64,000 bases of DNA from Marinobacter sp. ANT_B65 (GTDB taxonomy: Bacteria; Pseudomonadota; Gammaproteobacteria; Pseudomonadales; Oleiphilaceae). This document shows positions 46,014-55,981 of the stretch, in pieces. The notes below the pieces were generated by a model. That model worked only from the letters and a program-made list of their open reading frames with translations. It ran no database searches and was not told the origin of the DNA. Made by a program: the position numbers and the translations under genes. How positions within the stretch are numbered: position 1 is the stretch's first letter; each line of letters begins with the position of its first letter. The stretch lies in assembly GCF_002407605.1 (NCBI RefSeq), contig NZ_NXGV01000003.1, forward strand, positions 220,890 through 284,889, given 5' to 3'.

Positions 46014-46910
46014 CTAACGCAGAATTACCAGGGGTTTTTTTGCCGTTGTCAGCATGCTGGTAGTCGTACTGCCCAGCAGAAAACGGCGTATTTTCGAATG
46101 CCCGTAAGCGCCCATCACCAGAATATCGATACCAAATTCTTCCTGATAACTGTGCAACACCGGCTCTACCTCACCGCTACGGATGCTCAGGGTGATGTCC
46201 GATTGTAAGGGCGCCAGCATCTCCCTGGCCTTGTGCAGTTGGCTCATGGCCTCCGGCGTTTCAGCACCTACCATCACCAGATGCAATGGCATGCCTTTGA
46301 GAACCGGGCTGGCAGCCAGGTGTTCAACTCCGCGAAACGCAGTTGCGCTGCCATCAAACGCCAGCATGGCGCTTTTGGGCGTGGAGAATTCATTCGGCAC
46401 CAGCAGAATCGGACGACTCATACTGCGAATAACCGTTTCAAGCTGGCTGCCAATGTGGTGCTCACCGTCGGAACTGCTTTCGCCGTGCAGCCCCATCACC
46501 AGCAGTCGAATCTCCCCCTGCATTCCCAACAGAGATTCCGTCAGATCACCATGGCGCTGGCGCTTTTTGATATTGCTTACGCCAGCCTCCTGCAACCTGC
46601 TGGCAGCCTCCTCCAGCATGTGGTTACCGTGTTCCAGAGCCAGCTTGGCCCGCTTACGGTCCAGTTGTGCCAGCTCGTCCAGAAGCTGCTCCCGGCTGCC
46701 CAGGCCAATGTTCCCTGCCAGGTCCGGCTCTGACGGATAACGCTCTTTATCCAGCACATGCAGCAGGGTCAGCGGTGAGTCCATATGCTTACTGGCCCAG
46801 GCCGCGTAATCACAAACCGCTGGCGCGGCTCGTGAACCGTCAATGCAGGCTAAAACCTGCAGTGTATCCTGGGGAGTACCGGTTTGGAGATTGCTTGTCG
46901 AATCCTGCAT
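46014..46910 (-). CDS. Universal stress protein, two tandem UspA domains
   Basis: The 298-residue cytoplasmic protein carries two UspA folds (about 15-170 and 178-298). The second has an intact ATP-binding loop, VMGAYGHSKIRRFLLGSTTT; the first has a weaker version, VMGLHG...GSQLETVIRS. This matches UspE-like tandem proteins. It begins 1 base after the SulP transporter stop, so it is almost certainly co-transcribed and may regulate or respond to that transporter. Small Usp proteins near anion transporters are common, but the mechanism here is inferred. Confidence 0.9.
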   Translation of the reverse strand: MQDSTSNLQTGTPQDTLQVLACIDGSRAAPAVCDYAAWASKHMDSPLTLLHVLDKERYPSEPDLAGNIGLGSREQLLDELAQLDRKRAKLALEHGNHMLEEAASRLQEAGVSNIKKRQRHGDLTESLLGMQGEIRLLVMGLHGESSSDGEHHIGSQLETVIRSMSRPILLVPNEFSTPKSAMLAFDGSATAFRGVEHLAASPVLKGMPLHLVMVGAETPEAMSQLHKAREMLAPLQSDITLSIRSGEVEPVLHSYQEEFGIDILVMGAYGHSKIRRFLLGSTTTSMLTTAKKPLVILR

Positions 46911-46911
46911 A

Positions 46912-48399
46912 TTAATGGCCCATCAGCTGATCAATGCCTTCCGGCTTGTCGTGCACACCAAAACGGTCAACGATGGTGGCGCTGGCTTCGTTCATGCCAA
47001 TCACTTCCACTTCCGCTCCGTCACGACGGAATTTGATAACCACCTTGTCCAGTGCGCCCACTGAGGTAATGTCCCAGAAATGGGCACGGCTGACATCTAT
47101 GATCACTTTATCGACCACTTCACGAAAATCAAACGCGGCAATGAATTTTTCCGAGGAGCTGAAGAAAACCTGCCCCATTACCTTGTAGGTACGCGTACCC
47201 GATGATTCATCCAGCGTTGTCTGCACTTCCATAAAGTGCCCGATCTTGTTGGCAAAGAACAGTGATGCAAGCAGCACCCCGGCAAAAACGCCCAATGCGA
47301 GATTGTGGGTTGCAACAACCACACACACGGTTACCAGCATGACAATGTTGGTCGAAAGCGGATGGGTTTTCAGGTTGCGAATGGATTCCCAGGAGAAGGT
47401 GCCAATAGACACCATAATCATCACAGCTACCAGGGCGGCCATGGGGATCTGCACCAGAATATCGTCCAGAATCACGATCATCACCATCAGGAAAACACCG
47501 GCGGTGAGAGTGGAGAGCCGGGTCCGCCCCCCTGATTTGATATTGATAACAGACTGGCCAATCATCGCGCAGCCAGCCATACCACCAAACAGGCCAGACC
47601 CTATGTTGGCGATGCCCTGCCCGCGACATTCACGGTTGCGGTCACTTTCTGTATCGGTCAGCTCATCCACAATAGTGGCCGTCATCATGGATTCCAGCAA
47701 ACCGACTACCGCCAGCGGAATGGAATACGGCAGGATGATCATCAGGGTTTCGAGGTTCAGCGGTACATCCGGCCAGAGAAAGATCGGCAGAGTGTCAGGC
47801 AATTCACCCATATCGCCTACGGTGCGTACATCGATATTGAACAGCACAGCGACAATCGTCAGGGCCACGATACAGATCAGAGGAGAAGGCAGCACCTTGC
47901 CCAGCACCGGCACATAAGGGAACAGGTAGATGATTCCCAGCCCGGCGGCGGTCATGGCATATACGTGCCAGGTTACGTTGGTCAGCTCAGGTAACTGCGC
48001 CATAAAAATCAGAATGGCGAGGGCATTCACAAAGCCGGTAACGACTGAGCGTGACACAAATCGCATGAGACTGCCCAGCTTCAGCCAGCCAGCCAGGATC
48101 TGGATCACACCAGTTAACAGAGTAGCAGCCATAAGATATTCCAGGCCGTGCTCTTTCACCAACGTGACCATAAGCAGCGCCATAGCACCGGTTGCTGCAG
48201 AGATCATACCCGGGCGACCACCCACAAAGGCGATAATCACTGCGATACAAAACGAGGCATAAAGCCCCACTTTGGGGTCTACACCGGCGATGATCGAGAA
48301 AGCAATCGCTTCCGGAATCAGGGCCAGGGCAACCACAATTCCGGCGAGCAAGTCGCCCTTGGTGTTGGAAAACCAGTTGGCTTTCAGGGTGTTTACCAT
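46912..48399 (-). CDS. SulP/SLC26-family anion transporter with STAS domain
   Basis: The 495-residue protein has about 12-14 membrane helices with SulP hallmarks: [20 protein letters not shown] near the start, [18 protein letters not shown], and [22 protein letters not shown] near residue 270. A cytoplasmic STAS domain occupies about 400-495 ([20 protein letters not shown]). Such proteins carry sulfate, bicarbonate or other anions; the substrate is not decidable. The ATG at 48399 starts the conserved part; the frame upstream looks unrelated. The universal stress protein gene follows directly. Confidence 0.9.
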   Translation of the reverse strand: MVNTLKANWFSNTKGDLLAGIVVALALIPEAIAFSIIAGVDPKVGLYASFCIAVIIAFVGGRPGMISAATGAMALLMVTLVKEHGLEYLMAATLLTGVIQILAGWLKLGSLMRFVSRSVVTGFVNALAILIFMAQLPELTNVTWHVYAMTAAGLGIIYLFPYVPVLGKVLPSPLICIVALTIVAVLFNIDVRTVGDMGELPDTLPIFLWPDVPLNLETLMIILPYSIPLAVVGLLESMMTATIVDELTDTESDRNRECRGQGIANIGSGLFGGMAGCAMIGQSVINIKSGGRTRLSTLTAGVFLMVMIVILDDILVQIPMAALVAVMIMVSIGTFSWESIRNLKTHPLSTNIVMLVTVCVVVATHNLALGVFAGVLLASLFFANKIGHFMEVQTTLDESSGTRTYKVMGQVFFSSSEKFIAAFDFREVVDKVIIDVSRAHFWDITSVGALDKVVIKFRRDGAEVEVIGMNEASATIVDRFGVHDKPEGIDQLMGH

Positions 48400-48594
48400 A
48401 GTTCGGGTGTCCAGGTGTCTGTGCGGTTTAAAAATTAGGGCTTTGCCGGTGCATGAATTAAGGAAATACCGGCAGAAGAAAGGGCGCAAATTCTATCAAA
48501 CTGCGGGTACATGCGTAAGAGCGCCTGTCCCCTGAGCGTTGCAGGCTGGTATTATTAAGGCCTAGCCTGAGGTTAAACGGAGTTTCGCCTGTTT

Positions 48595-49875
48595 ATGGAT
48601 GATGTCGCATCCCAGTTCCTGACCGCAAACCAGACCATACTGCATTTATTTGTGGCGCTCCTTCTTGGCGCAATTATAGGGCTTGAACGAGGTTGGGACG
48701 CCCGTGAACAGAAATCCGGGGAACGCATAGCCGGTATCCGCACGTTTTCACTCACCGGTCTTCTGGGTGGCATTTCAGCGGTACTGGCCCAGGAGATCAC
48801 CCCCTGGGCCTTCCCGGTTCTACTGTTGAGCGTCGTTGCCATGGCAATCGTGGCGTACAGTGAACGACTCGATCATATCCGCAACTTCAGCATTACCGGC
48901 ATGGTCGGCATGACACTGACCTTCTGCTTCGGTGCCATTGCTGTGGCGGTGGATCCTGTGATGGCAACGGCAGCCGCTGTGATCACCGCCCTTATTCTCG
49001 ACAATAAAGAAGAGATTCACAGCTGGGTCAACAAACTCAAAGCCCATGAACTGGACGCAGCACTCAAACTGCTTCTTATATCTGTGGTGATGTTGCCGTT
49101 GCTACCCAATGAAGCAATGGGCCCCGGGGGAGTATTAAACCCTCGTGAAATCTGGTGGATGGTGGTGATGATCGCATCTCTGTCGTTCATCGGCTATTTC
49201 GCAATGCGGGTTGCCGGCACCCGCAAGGGCATTCTCTTTACCGGCCTGTTTGGTGGCCTGAGCTCCTCCACCGCATTGACCCTGCATTTTGCCCGCCAGG
49301 CCAAGCTGTACCCAGCGTTGAACGCGCAATTTGCAACCGGCATTCTGATTGCCTGCGGCACCATGTTCCCTCGCATACTGGTGTACTGCTTCGTAATCAA
49401 CCGTGACCTGCTTCCAAGCCTCGTATGGCCAGTAGTGGTGATGTCCATCCTCCTTTATGTGCCGGCCATTGTTATTTGGCAACGGAACTCTGGTGCAAAC
49501 CAGGTCAGCCAGCCGACGCTCGGTCAGAACCCACTCGACCTGAAATCCGCTCTGGTTTTCGGCATACTCCTGACCGTTATCCTGCTTCTTGGCGATTTTC
49601 TTGAGAACTGGCTGGGCAACACTGGCGTGTACGTGCTGGCAGCCACCTCTGGCATTGCTGATGTGGATGCGATTACTCTTTCCCTGGGCCGCATGTCCAA
49701 CACCAGCCTTGCGATGGATACGGCGGTTATGGGCATTGTTATTGCCGCGACCACCAACAATCTGGTCAAGTCAGGCATGGCCTGGGTGATTGGCAACCGG
49801 CAAACGGGACTCTATGTGGCGGGCCCCATGCTGCTTTCACTGGGTGCGGGACTTCTTGTGGCGTGGCTTCAGTGA
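48595..49875 (+). CDS. MgtC/SapB-like membrane protein with DUF4010 domain
   Basis: The 426-residue protein has an N-terminal MgtC-type region (LHLFVALLLGAIIGLERGWD, GIRTFSLTGLLGGI) and a C-terminal DUF4010 membrane domain (about 190-420; GLFGGLSSSTALTLHFARQA, TSGIADVDAITLSLGRMS). About 11-12 membrane helices are expected. MgtC proteins are linked to magnesium limitation and envelope physiology; the longer DUF4010 form has no settled function. GGAG precedes the ATG by 13 bases. It is divergent from the SulP gene and converges on alkB with only 11 bases between. Confidence 0.88.
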   Translation: MDDVASQFLTANQTILHLFVALLLGAIIGLERGWDAREQKSGERIAGIRTFSLTGLLGGISAVLAQEITPWAFPVLLLSVVAMAIVAYSERLDHIRNFSITGMVGMTLTFCFGAIAVAVDPVMATAAAVITALILDNKEEIHSWVNKLKAHELDAALKLLLISVVMLPLLPNEAMGPGGVLNPREIWWMVVMIASLSFIGYFAMRVAGTRKGILFTGLFGGLSSSTALTLHFARQAKLYPALNAQFATGILIACGTMFPRILVYCFVINRDLLPSLVWPVVVMSILLYVPAIVIWQRNSGANQVSQPTLGQNPLDLKSALVFGILLTVILLLGDFLENWLGNTGVYVLAATSGIADVDAITLSLGRMSNTSLAMDTAVMGIVIAATTNNLVKSGMAWVIGNRQTGLYVAGPMLLSLGAGLLVAWLQ

Positions 49876-49886
49876 TCTCTGAATGG

Positions 49887-50537
49887 CTAACGCGCACAAC
49901 GGAATGTCAGGTTGTAACGGCAGGCACCAGTCAGCAGGTGGGCTCCCGCTTTAAGGGCAAGCACTCCGTGGTAGCGCAACCTTGAGGGCCCGCCCCAGAC
50001 CACCACATCGCCGTGGCTCAGCGGGATATTCGATGGTCGTTCACTGCGAGTGAGCCCGCCAAACTGAAATACCTGAGGCAACCCGAGAGAAACAGATACT
50101 ATAGGCTGCGAAAGGTCTTGTTCGTTTTTATCCTGATGCAGCCCCATTTTTGCACCCGGCTCATAACAGTTAATAAGACAGGCATCCGGAGTAAACCCCG
50201 TATATCCCGCCGCATTTGCAGCCCGCCAGGCCAAATCGGTGAAAGCGGCCGGCATCTCTGGCCAGGGGACGCCGGAATCAGGATCTTCAGCCTGATAGCG
50301 ATACCCTCTCGCATCAGTAACCCACCCCAGGCTTCCACAACAACTCATGGCAACGGACATGCTGTGCCCGCCGGGTGTTTTCATGTGCCTCAGCGGAGCG
50401 ACCGCCGTTACCCCCTTCACCTCCAGCAGCAGGTCCTCCCCGATAGCAGATGCGAACTGCCGGAGTACAATTGCGCCTTCGGAAAGAGCCTCTGTAGACG
50501 CTTCCACCGGCTGATCGGCAAACAGATCAGGTGTCAT
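49887..50537 (-). CDS. alkB: AlkB-type DNA oxidative demethylase
   Basis: The 216-residue Fe(II)/2-oxoglutarate dioxygenase removes 1-methyladenine and 3-methylcytosine lesions from DNA. The metal triad is visible as HQD in MGLHQDKNEQD and His in RLRYHGV; the 2-oxoglutarate Arg residues lie in CRYNLTFR at the C-terminus. The substrate-side motif LINCYEPGAKMG is also present. A preceding TTG would add one residue; the ATG at 50537 has AAGG 8 bases upstream. The gene is not beside ada and no Ada-like operator was recognised. Confidence 0.95.
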   Translation of the reverse strand: MTPDLFADQPVEASTEALSEGAIVLRQFASAIGEDLLLEVKGVTAVAPLRHMKTPGGHSMSVAMSCCGSLGWVTDARGYRYQAEDPDSGVPWPEMPAAFTDLAWRAANAAGYTGFTPDACLINCYEPGAKMGLHQDKNEQDLSQPIVSVSLGLPQVFQFGGLTRSERPSNIPLSHGDVVVWGGPSRLRYHGVLALKAGAHLLTGACRYNLTFRCAR

Positions 50538-50705
50538 CAACTGCCTTTTAAATGGACTTTACAGAGAGCATTTTTAACACGAAAAACAAGCCCTTTCACA
50601 TGGGAAAAGTAAAACATGTAGCATGAATGAAAGCCTGTTCATGAAGAACCGCTGAAAAACACGTATATTCTGTGGTCTTATCCATTATCCAGTAAGGACG
50701 TTTTA

Positions 50706-51482
50706 ATGCTGTTTGCAATGATCATTGGTGGTCTGATTGGTTACACCTTTGGCAAGTTCCCCGGTTTACTGGTGGGGGCAGCTCTGGGTGCATTTCTGCT
50801 TAACCGCGCTAAAAGCCGATTGATTGGCAAACTTCAGAATATTCAATCCGGCTTTGTTGAATCTGTATTCGCGGTTATGGGCGCCCTTTGCAAAGCAGAT
50901 GGCGTTGTATCGAAAGATGAAATACAGATGGCTGAAACCATGTTCATGCGTTTTCGCCTGAACGAAGCCCAGATTACAACCGCCAAAGCAGCGTTCAGCC
51001 GGGGTAAAGCCGAAGGCTTCGATCTGGATGCAGAGCTGGAACACTTCATGCGCATCAGTGGAGGCCAGCCGGCTTTCCTGCAGATGTTCCTTCAGGTGCA
51101 GGTTTCAGCGGTTGCAGCAGATGGCGTTGTACACCCGGCAGAGCACGAGATGCTGGTTCGCATTGCCCGCGGTCTGGGCCTGCCTGAAAGCCAGGTTGAT
51201 CAACTGGAAGCCATGTTGCGCGGCGCGCATACTGGCCAGGCCGGAGGCCAGCGGTCTACGGCCCAACAGAACGACGACGCCTATAAGGTTCTGGGAGTCT
51301 CGCCGTCAATCAGTGACGCTGAACTTAAAAAAGTCTATCGCAAGCTGATGAGCGAGAACCACCCCGACAAACTTGCAGGGCGTGGTCTTCCGGAAAGCAT
51401 GCGCGAAATGGCAGAAGAACGGACTCAGGAAATAACCCACGCCTACGACATCATCAAGGAATCCCGCAAAAACAGCGCCTGA
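50706..51482 (+). CDS. djlA: Co-chaperone DjlA (membrane-anchored J-domain protein)
   Basis: The 258-residue protein has an N-terminal membrane helix with glycine-rich pattern (MLFAMIIGGLIGYTFGKFPG), a TerB-like domain (about 45-175; GALCKADGVVSKDEI, VAADGVVHPAEHEM), and a C-terminal J domain with the HPD motif in SENHPDKLAG. This is the DjlA architecture; it stimulates DnaK ATPase at the inner membrane and affects envelope stress and capsule regulation in enteric bacteria. A hairpin follows the gene. Confidence 0.95.
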   Translation: MLFAMIIGGLIGYTFGKFPGLLVGAALGAFLLNRAKSRLIGKLQNIQSGFVESVFAVMGALCKADGVVSKDEIQMAETMFMRFRLNEAQITTAKAAFSRGKAEGFDLDAELEHFMRISGGQPAFLQMFLQVQVSAVAADGVVHPAEHEMLVRIARGLGLPESQVDQLEAMLRGAHTGQAGGQRSTAQQNDDAYKVLGVSPSISDAELKKVYRKLMSENHPDKLAGRGLPESMREMAEERTQEITHAYDIIKESRKNSA

Positions 51483-51501
51483 TTCCCCTTAGCTGAACCT
51501 T

Positions 51502-51531
51502 CACGAGCCCGGTTAATTTAACGGGCTTGTG
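51502..51531. terminator. Hairpin between convergent djlA and RND genes
   Basis: CACGAGCCCG pairs with CGGGCTTGTG, with one G-T pair, around an AT-rich ten-base loop. There is no T-run, but its place between two convergent stops suggests a terminator or end-stabilising element. Confidence 0.45.
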
Positions 51532-51563
51532 AACCCGCAACAGTCAACCATGCCGCAGTCACG

Positions 51564-54500
51564 TTAAAAGCTTCTCAACTTCTGGCCTGCTTTGTCACCG
51601 AGCACCAGCATAGCGGGTGTCAGTAACAACGTAAGTATGGTTGCGAAAGCCAGCCCCCCGGCAATAGCGCTGGAAAGTTGCGCCCACCATTGCGTGGATG
51701 GAGCCCCTAACCCCAACGATGGCGCCAGAAGATTTACATTGATACCGAGGACCATGGGCATCAACCCCAGCACGGTGGTCACAGCGGTCAGGATCACCGG
51801 GCGTAAGCGCAGGCAACTGGTTTCCAGCGCTGCCTCGTAAGCAGCCATCCCCTCTTTCTTCATCTGGTTATAGGTATCAATCAGAATGATGTTGTTGTTC
51901 ACCACAATCCCTGCCAGCGCAATAATGCCCATACCGACCATAACAACACCGAAAGACTGCCCGTTCAGAAGTAATCCCAGAAGAACCCCTGCGGTGGAAA
52001 GCACAATCGCTGAGAGAATCAGAAAGCTCTGATACAGCGAGTTGAACTGGGTCACCAGAATAAGCAGCATCACGGCAATCGCCACCAGAAATGCGGTTGC
52101 CAGGAAGTTGGAAGCCTGCTGCTGATCTTCGTTTTCACCTGCAAACTTCACCGACACGCCATCAGGGGGCTCAGGGAGATTTGCCTGTAACGCTTTCAGT
52201 AAACTGTCCACCTGCTCGCCGGGCTGGATATCTGATTTGATAGTAACCGTTCGCTGACCATCAACCCGGGCAATACTGCCGGTCTTGCTTCCCGGCTGCA
52301 GATCGAGAAACTGCGATAGCGGCACCTGCCCCCGGGGTGTGCTGATTGTCTGGCGCTGCAAATGATCCAGCTCGCGCCAGTTATTCGGAACCCGTACCGC
52401 AATGTCCACCTCGTCCCGCACATCTTCGGGCCGGTAGGTTGCCAGTACCAGCCCATTGGTAACCAGACGAACTGCACTGCCAATGCTGAGCACATCGGTT
52501 CCAAACCGGGCAGCAGCTTCCCGGTCAACTTCCAGGCGCCATTCAATACCGGGTAAGCTCCGATCATCTTCAATATCCAGAAATCCGCCCTGGGCACGCA
52601 TCTGCTCTTCTATCTGGTCTACATACCCGTTAAGTTTGCTGCTTTCGCGACTACTGATCTGAAGCTCAATTGGCTTGCCGCCCGCCGGGCCGTTCTCCTG
52701 CTTTCGAAACTCAAGTTCAATACCCGGAATATCCTCAGTGCGGGCCATAAAATCCTCAAGAATCTCGCTGGCACGGCGGCGGGAAAACCAGTCGGTAAAC
52801 TGGAACTGAAGCACTCCGATCACATCCGGAGCCATCTGCGTACTGGCGCTCAGCATTGACCGGGCGTAAACAGCTTTCACTTCAGGCATACCCTGCAAAC
52901 GATCTTCTACCTGCCGCACAATGGCATCCCGTTCCAGCACCGAGAGATCTCCGCGCGCGCGAACCTGCACCTGAGCTGAATCCGGCTCCACACTGGGAAA
53001 GAACTCTACGCCATAGTTGAACTTTCCATAGGCGATATAGACCAGCACAACGATCGCCAACACGCCCATCAAGGTAAAACCGGGATAAGACAGGAGTGTG
53101 GAGAGCAAACGACGGTAACCCTGCATCATTTGCCCGCTTTCACTGACCGCACGGGCACGCCGACCACCGCTGATACCCCCCAGAACCGGCAGAAACACAA
53201 GAGCCATCGCCAGAGATGCAACCAGACAGATGATTACGGTGATGGGCAGAAACTTCATGAACTCTCCCACAACACCGGGCCAGAACAGAAGCGGTACAAA
53301 CACCGCTAAAGTGGTGGCAGTAGACGCGATAATAGGCCAGGCCATGCGGCTTGCTGCCTCCGCCCAGGCGTCTTTCACTGTCTGCCCTTCAGAGAGGTTA
53401 CGGTCTGCCAGCTCTGATACCACAATGGCACCGTCGACCAGCATTCCTGCAACCAGAATCAGGCTGAAGAGCACAACGATATTCAGGGTCAGGCCCATCA
53501 TCCAGATCACCAGAATGCCGGTAAGAAAGGCACCAGGAATAGTAAGCCCTACCAGCATGGCGGATCGCGGTCCCATGGCAGCGATGATCACAATGATGAC
53601 CAGCACAATGGCGGTCAGTACGTTATTGAGCAGGTCACTCAGCATATCCCGGACTTCATCAGACTGGTCCATGATATAGCGAATATCCAGAGCCTCCGGC
53701 AACTGGGGCTGTGCCCGGGCGATCAGCTCACGCACCTGACCCACGGTTTCTATAATGTTTGCGCCAGTGCGCTTTGACACTTCCAGCACCAGAGCCGGCT
53801 CGCCATTGATGCGGGCAAATCCGGTCGGGTCTTTGAAGGTGCGCTGGAGCATGGCTACGTCGCCGAAAGTCACTACGGTATCGCCATCAACTTTGATCGG
53901 CATGGACATAACATCTTCAATATTCTCGATAACGCCAGGGACTTTCAGCGTCATGCGCCCATTACCGGTATCCAGCGAGCCGGCTGCCACCAGCTGATTG
54001 TTGCGGGTAACCAGAGAGCCGAGGTTATCAAAGTCTATGCCATAGCTTTCCAGCACCTGGGGGTCTACAACAATTTCCAGCAGATCCTCCCGATCGCCTC
54101 CAATCTCGACTTCCAGGACCTCCGGAATCGCCTCGATAGCATCCTGAAACTCGCGGGCGATGGTTATCAATTCCCGTTCAGAAAGGGGTCCGGAAAGACC
54201 AATGGAAAGCACAGGGAAAAGAGAAACATTGATCTCATTCACCCGTGGTTCATCCGCCTCTTGCGGGAGGTTACTGCGGGCAGTATCCACCTTTTCCCGC
54301 ACATCCTGCAGAGCTGTGTCCGGATCAAAACCGGCATCGAACTCCAGCATCACCGAAGCATGGCCCTCTGAAGCTGTACCCCGCATTTCCTTGACACCCT
54401 CAAGCGAGCGCAACTCCTGTTCCATAGGCCGCACCAGCAGTCGCTCTGCGTCTTCCGGGCTTATGCCTTCCAGCGTCATGGAGATATAGATCATGGGAAT

Positions 54501-54626
54501 GGTAACGTCAGGGTTCGCTTCCCGCGGGATTGTCTGAAAAGCAGCTACACCACCCAGAATCAAAAACAGCAGGGTTAACAGTGTGGTGCGGCTACGATCT
54601 ATTGCGGCGAAAATGAGTGCACGCAT
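51564..54626 (-). CDS. RND-family efflux pump inner-membrane subunit
   Basis: The 1020-residue protein has RND architecture: a first helix followed by a large periplasmic loop (FQTIPREANPDVTIPMIYIS), helices 2-6 (about 330-530, with LILVAGMLVDGAIVVSELAD, the TM4 region carrying proton-relay acidic residues), a second periplasmic loop (about 560-830), and helices 8-12 ending LLLTPAMLVLGDKAG. The family HAE-1/CzcA-like pattern suggests drugs, solvents or small hydrophobics; the substrate is unknown. It starts 6 bases after the adaptor gene. No outer-membrane channel gene is present, so it must use a TolC encoded elsewhere. Confidence 0.93.
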   Translation of the reverse strand: MRALIFAAIDRSRTTLLTLLFLILGGVAAFQTIPREANPDVTIPMIYISMTLEGISPEDAERLLVRPMEQELRSLEGVKEMRGTASEGHASVMLEFDAGFDPDTALQDVREKVDTARSNLPQEADEPRVNEINVSLFPVLSIGLSGPLSERELITIAREFQDAIEAIPEVLEVEIGGDREDLLEIVVDPQVLESYGIDFDNLGSLVTRNNQLVAAGSLDTGNGRMTLKVPGVIENIEDVMSMPIKVDGDTVVTFGDVAMLQRTFKDPTGFARINGEPALVLEVSKRTGANIIETVGQVRELIARAQPQLPEALDIRYIMDQSDEVRDMLSDLLNNVLTAIVLVIIVIIAAMGPRSAMLVGLTIPGAFLTGILVIWMMGLTLNIVVLFSLILVAGMLVDGAIVVSELADRNLSEGQTVKDAWAEAASRMAWPIIASTATTLAVFVPLLFWPGVVGEFMKFLPITVIICLVASLAMALVFLPVLGGISGGRRARAVSESGQMMQGYRRLLSTLLSYPGFTLMGVLAIVVLVYIAYGKFNYGVEFFPSVEPDSAQVQVRARGDLSVLERDAIVRQVEDRLQGMPEVKAVYARSMLSASTQMAPDVIGVLQFQFTDWFSRRRASEILEDFMARTEDIPGIELEFRKQENGPAGGKPIELQISSRESSKLNGYVDQIEEQMRAQGGFLDIEDDRSLPGIEWRLEVDREAAARFGTDVLSIGSAVRLVTNGLVLATYRPEDVRDEVDIAVRVPNNWRELDHLQRQTISTPRGQVPLSQFLDLQPGSKTGSIARVDGQRTVTIKSDIQPGEQVDSLLKALQANLPEPPDGVSVKFAGENEDQQQASNFLATAFLVAIAVMLLILVTQFNSLYQSFLILSAIVLSTAGVLLGLLLNGQSFGVVMVGMGIIALAGIVVNNNIILIDTYNQMKKEGMAAYEAALETSCLRLRPVILTAVTTVLGLMPMVLGINVNLLAPSLGLGAPSTQWWAQLSSAIAGGLAFATILTLLLTPAMLVLGDKAGQKLRSF

Positions 54627-54632
54627 AATTGC

Positions 54633-55715
54633 TCAGCCCTGTTTTTCAGCGACATCAACAGGCTCAACGTACTCGCCCTCGCTGACAAATCCACCGCCAC
54701 GGGTAATCAGGCGAATCTCATCGGGTAAACCGGTTACCCAGGCACCCTCGGTCGAAACACTGAGCAAGGTTACCGCGCCAAAAACAACCTGATTATCTTC
54801 ATCAACATATTTCACTCCGGGCCGGCCATCTTCACCCAGAGACAAAAAAGCCGGGGAAATAAAAGTGGCCTGAACATCCGCCAGCGCAACACGAAGGTTG
54901 GCGCTGCCACCGGCAATGCGTTTCTGCTCCGGATTTTCAACGGCGATCTCTATAGCAAAACTACGGGTTTCGCGGTTTGCGGCACTGGCCACAAAAGTGA
55001 TCACGCCCTCAAGTGCATCCCCATCCAGAGGACGCACCAGCACTTTCTGGCCGGGAGCGACTTGCGCAACGGATTGCTGTGGCACCTGCCCTTTGGCTTT
55101 AAGCCGGTCGATCCGAACCAGGTCATACAAGGGTGAGCCCACCTGAACCAGACTTCCTGCCTCCACGCTTTTACCGTTAATCACTCCATCAAAAGGCGCC
55201 GAAGGCCTGAGATGGGAAACAGCAAGCTCAGCAGCCTTCAACTCCGAACGGGCTGCAGCCAGTTCGCTTTCAAGACCGAGAATTTCCGACTGGGATGTCA
55301 GGTTGCTGGCGCGAAGCCTGCGTGCTGCAGACAGATCTGCCTCAAGCTTTCTGGCCTGAGCCTGCCAGCGCGCGACCTCTGCACTGCGGCCGTCTTCCGA
55401 AAGGGTTAACAACACATCACCGGCTTTAACTGAATCACCGAGCTCTGCTTCAATGGTTTCAACTGTGCCGGCAATCCGGGCGCTCACTGTTACAGCATTC
55501 CACGGCTCAATCTGGCCCTGGAGCAGAAGACCCGGCTCATATAGTTGAGCGTTGAGAGTTGTCACCTGGACCCGGGTCCGTTTCTGCTGCGCGACTTCCT
55601 GCTGTTCCGGCGCTTTGGTGCTGGCAACCCTGATATCGCCCGTTGCCATCCAGATCACCAGAGCAATCACCACCACTATGGACAATCCCAACGAACTCCA
55701 CTTTACTCTGCTCAT
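54633..55715 (-). CDS. RND efflux periplasmic adaptor (membrane fusion protein)
   Basis: The 360-residue protein has an N-terminal membrane anchor (LSIVVVIALVIWMATGDI), a split biotinyl-lipoyl-like domain (GTVETIEAELGDSVKAGDVL and APFDGVINGKSVEAGSLV), a coiled-coil hairpin (about 115-170, Ala/Leu/Glu-rich), and beta-barrel plus membrane-proximal domains. No lipobox cysteine is seen, so the helix anchors it. It joins the downstream RND pump to an outer-membrane channel. It is divergent from the ilv operon across a 150-base spacer. Confidence 0.93.
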   Translation of the reverse strand: MSRVKWSSLGLSIVVVIALVIWMATGDIRVASTKAPEQQEVAQQKRTRVQVTTLNAQLYEPGLLLQGQIEPWNAVTVSARIAGTVETIEAELGDSVKAGDVLLTLSEDGRSAEVARWQAQARKLEADLSAARRLRASNLTSQSEILGLESELAAARSELKAAELAVSHLRPSAPFDGVINGKSVEAGSLVQVGSPLYDLVRIDRLKAKGQVPQQSVAQVAPGQKVLVRPLDGDALEGVITFVASAANRETRSFAIEIAVENPEQKRIAGGSANLRVALADVQATFISPAFLSLGEDGRPGVKYVDEDNQVVFGAVTLLSVSTEGAWVTGLPDEIRLITRGGGFVSEGEYVEPVDVAEKQG

Positions 55716-55792
55716 GAAATACCTACACAGCGTGAAACCAATGAATTGCAGCTGAAATAAAAACGCCCTCTGAAAAAAAACGGATTAAACGG

Positions 55793-55822
55793 TTGCAACC
55801 TGTTTAAAACGTGAGGTAGATT
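55793..55822 (+). promoter_or_regulatory. Candidate ilv operon promoter with overlapping inverted repeat
   Basis: TTGCAA and TAGATT separated by 18 bases lie upstream of the leader peptide. A perfect 7-4-7 dyad AGATTCT/AGAATCT (55818-55835) overlaps the -10 and continues into a T-rich stretch, so it may be an operator; on the plus strand it could also act as a weak early terminator. Confidence 0.35.
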
Positions 55823-55866
55823 CTACACAGAATCTTTTTACGAATTCAGAGCAGATTGTCCGTTTT

Positions 55867-55959
55867 ATGAATCTTAACTCCGTAATCATCCTTGCAGTGT
55901 CAGTCCTGGTGGTAGTGATACCTTCCGGGGGCTTTTGCGTGGATAAGCGGGTGAGATAG
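55867..55959 (+). CDS. ilv operon leader peptide (attenuator peptide)
   Basis: A 30-codon frame begins MNLNSVIILAVSVLVVVI; eleven of codons 6-18 encode Val, Ile or Leu, with VLVVVI in a row. It ends 22 bases before a strong terminator upstream of ilvG. This is the arrangement of the enteric ilvGMEDA leader, where ribosome stalling at branched-chain codons prevents terminator formation. The ribosome binding site is weak. A CCGGGGG segment just after the Val/Ile codons (55925-55931) can pair with CCCCCGG in the terminator's 5' arm (55986-55992), a possible antiterminator. Confidence 0.75.
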   Translation: MNLNSVIILAVSVLVVVIPSGGFCVDKRVR

Positions 55960-55981
55960 AGACAAGCCTGACGAAACACCA

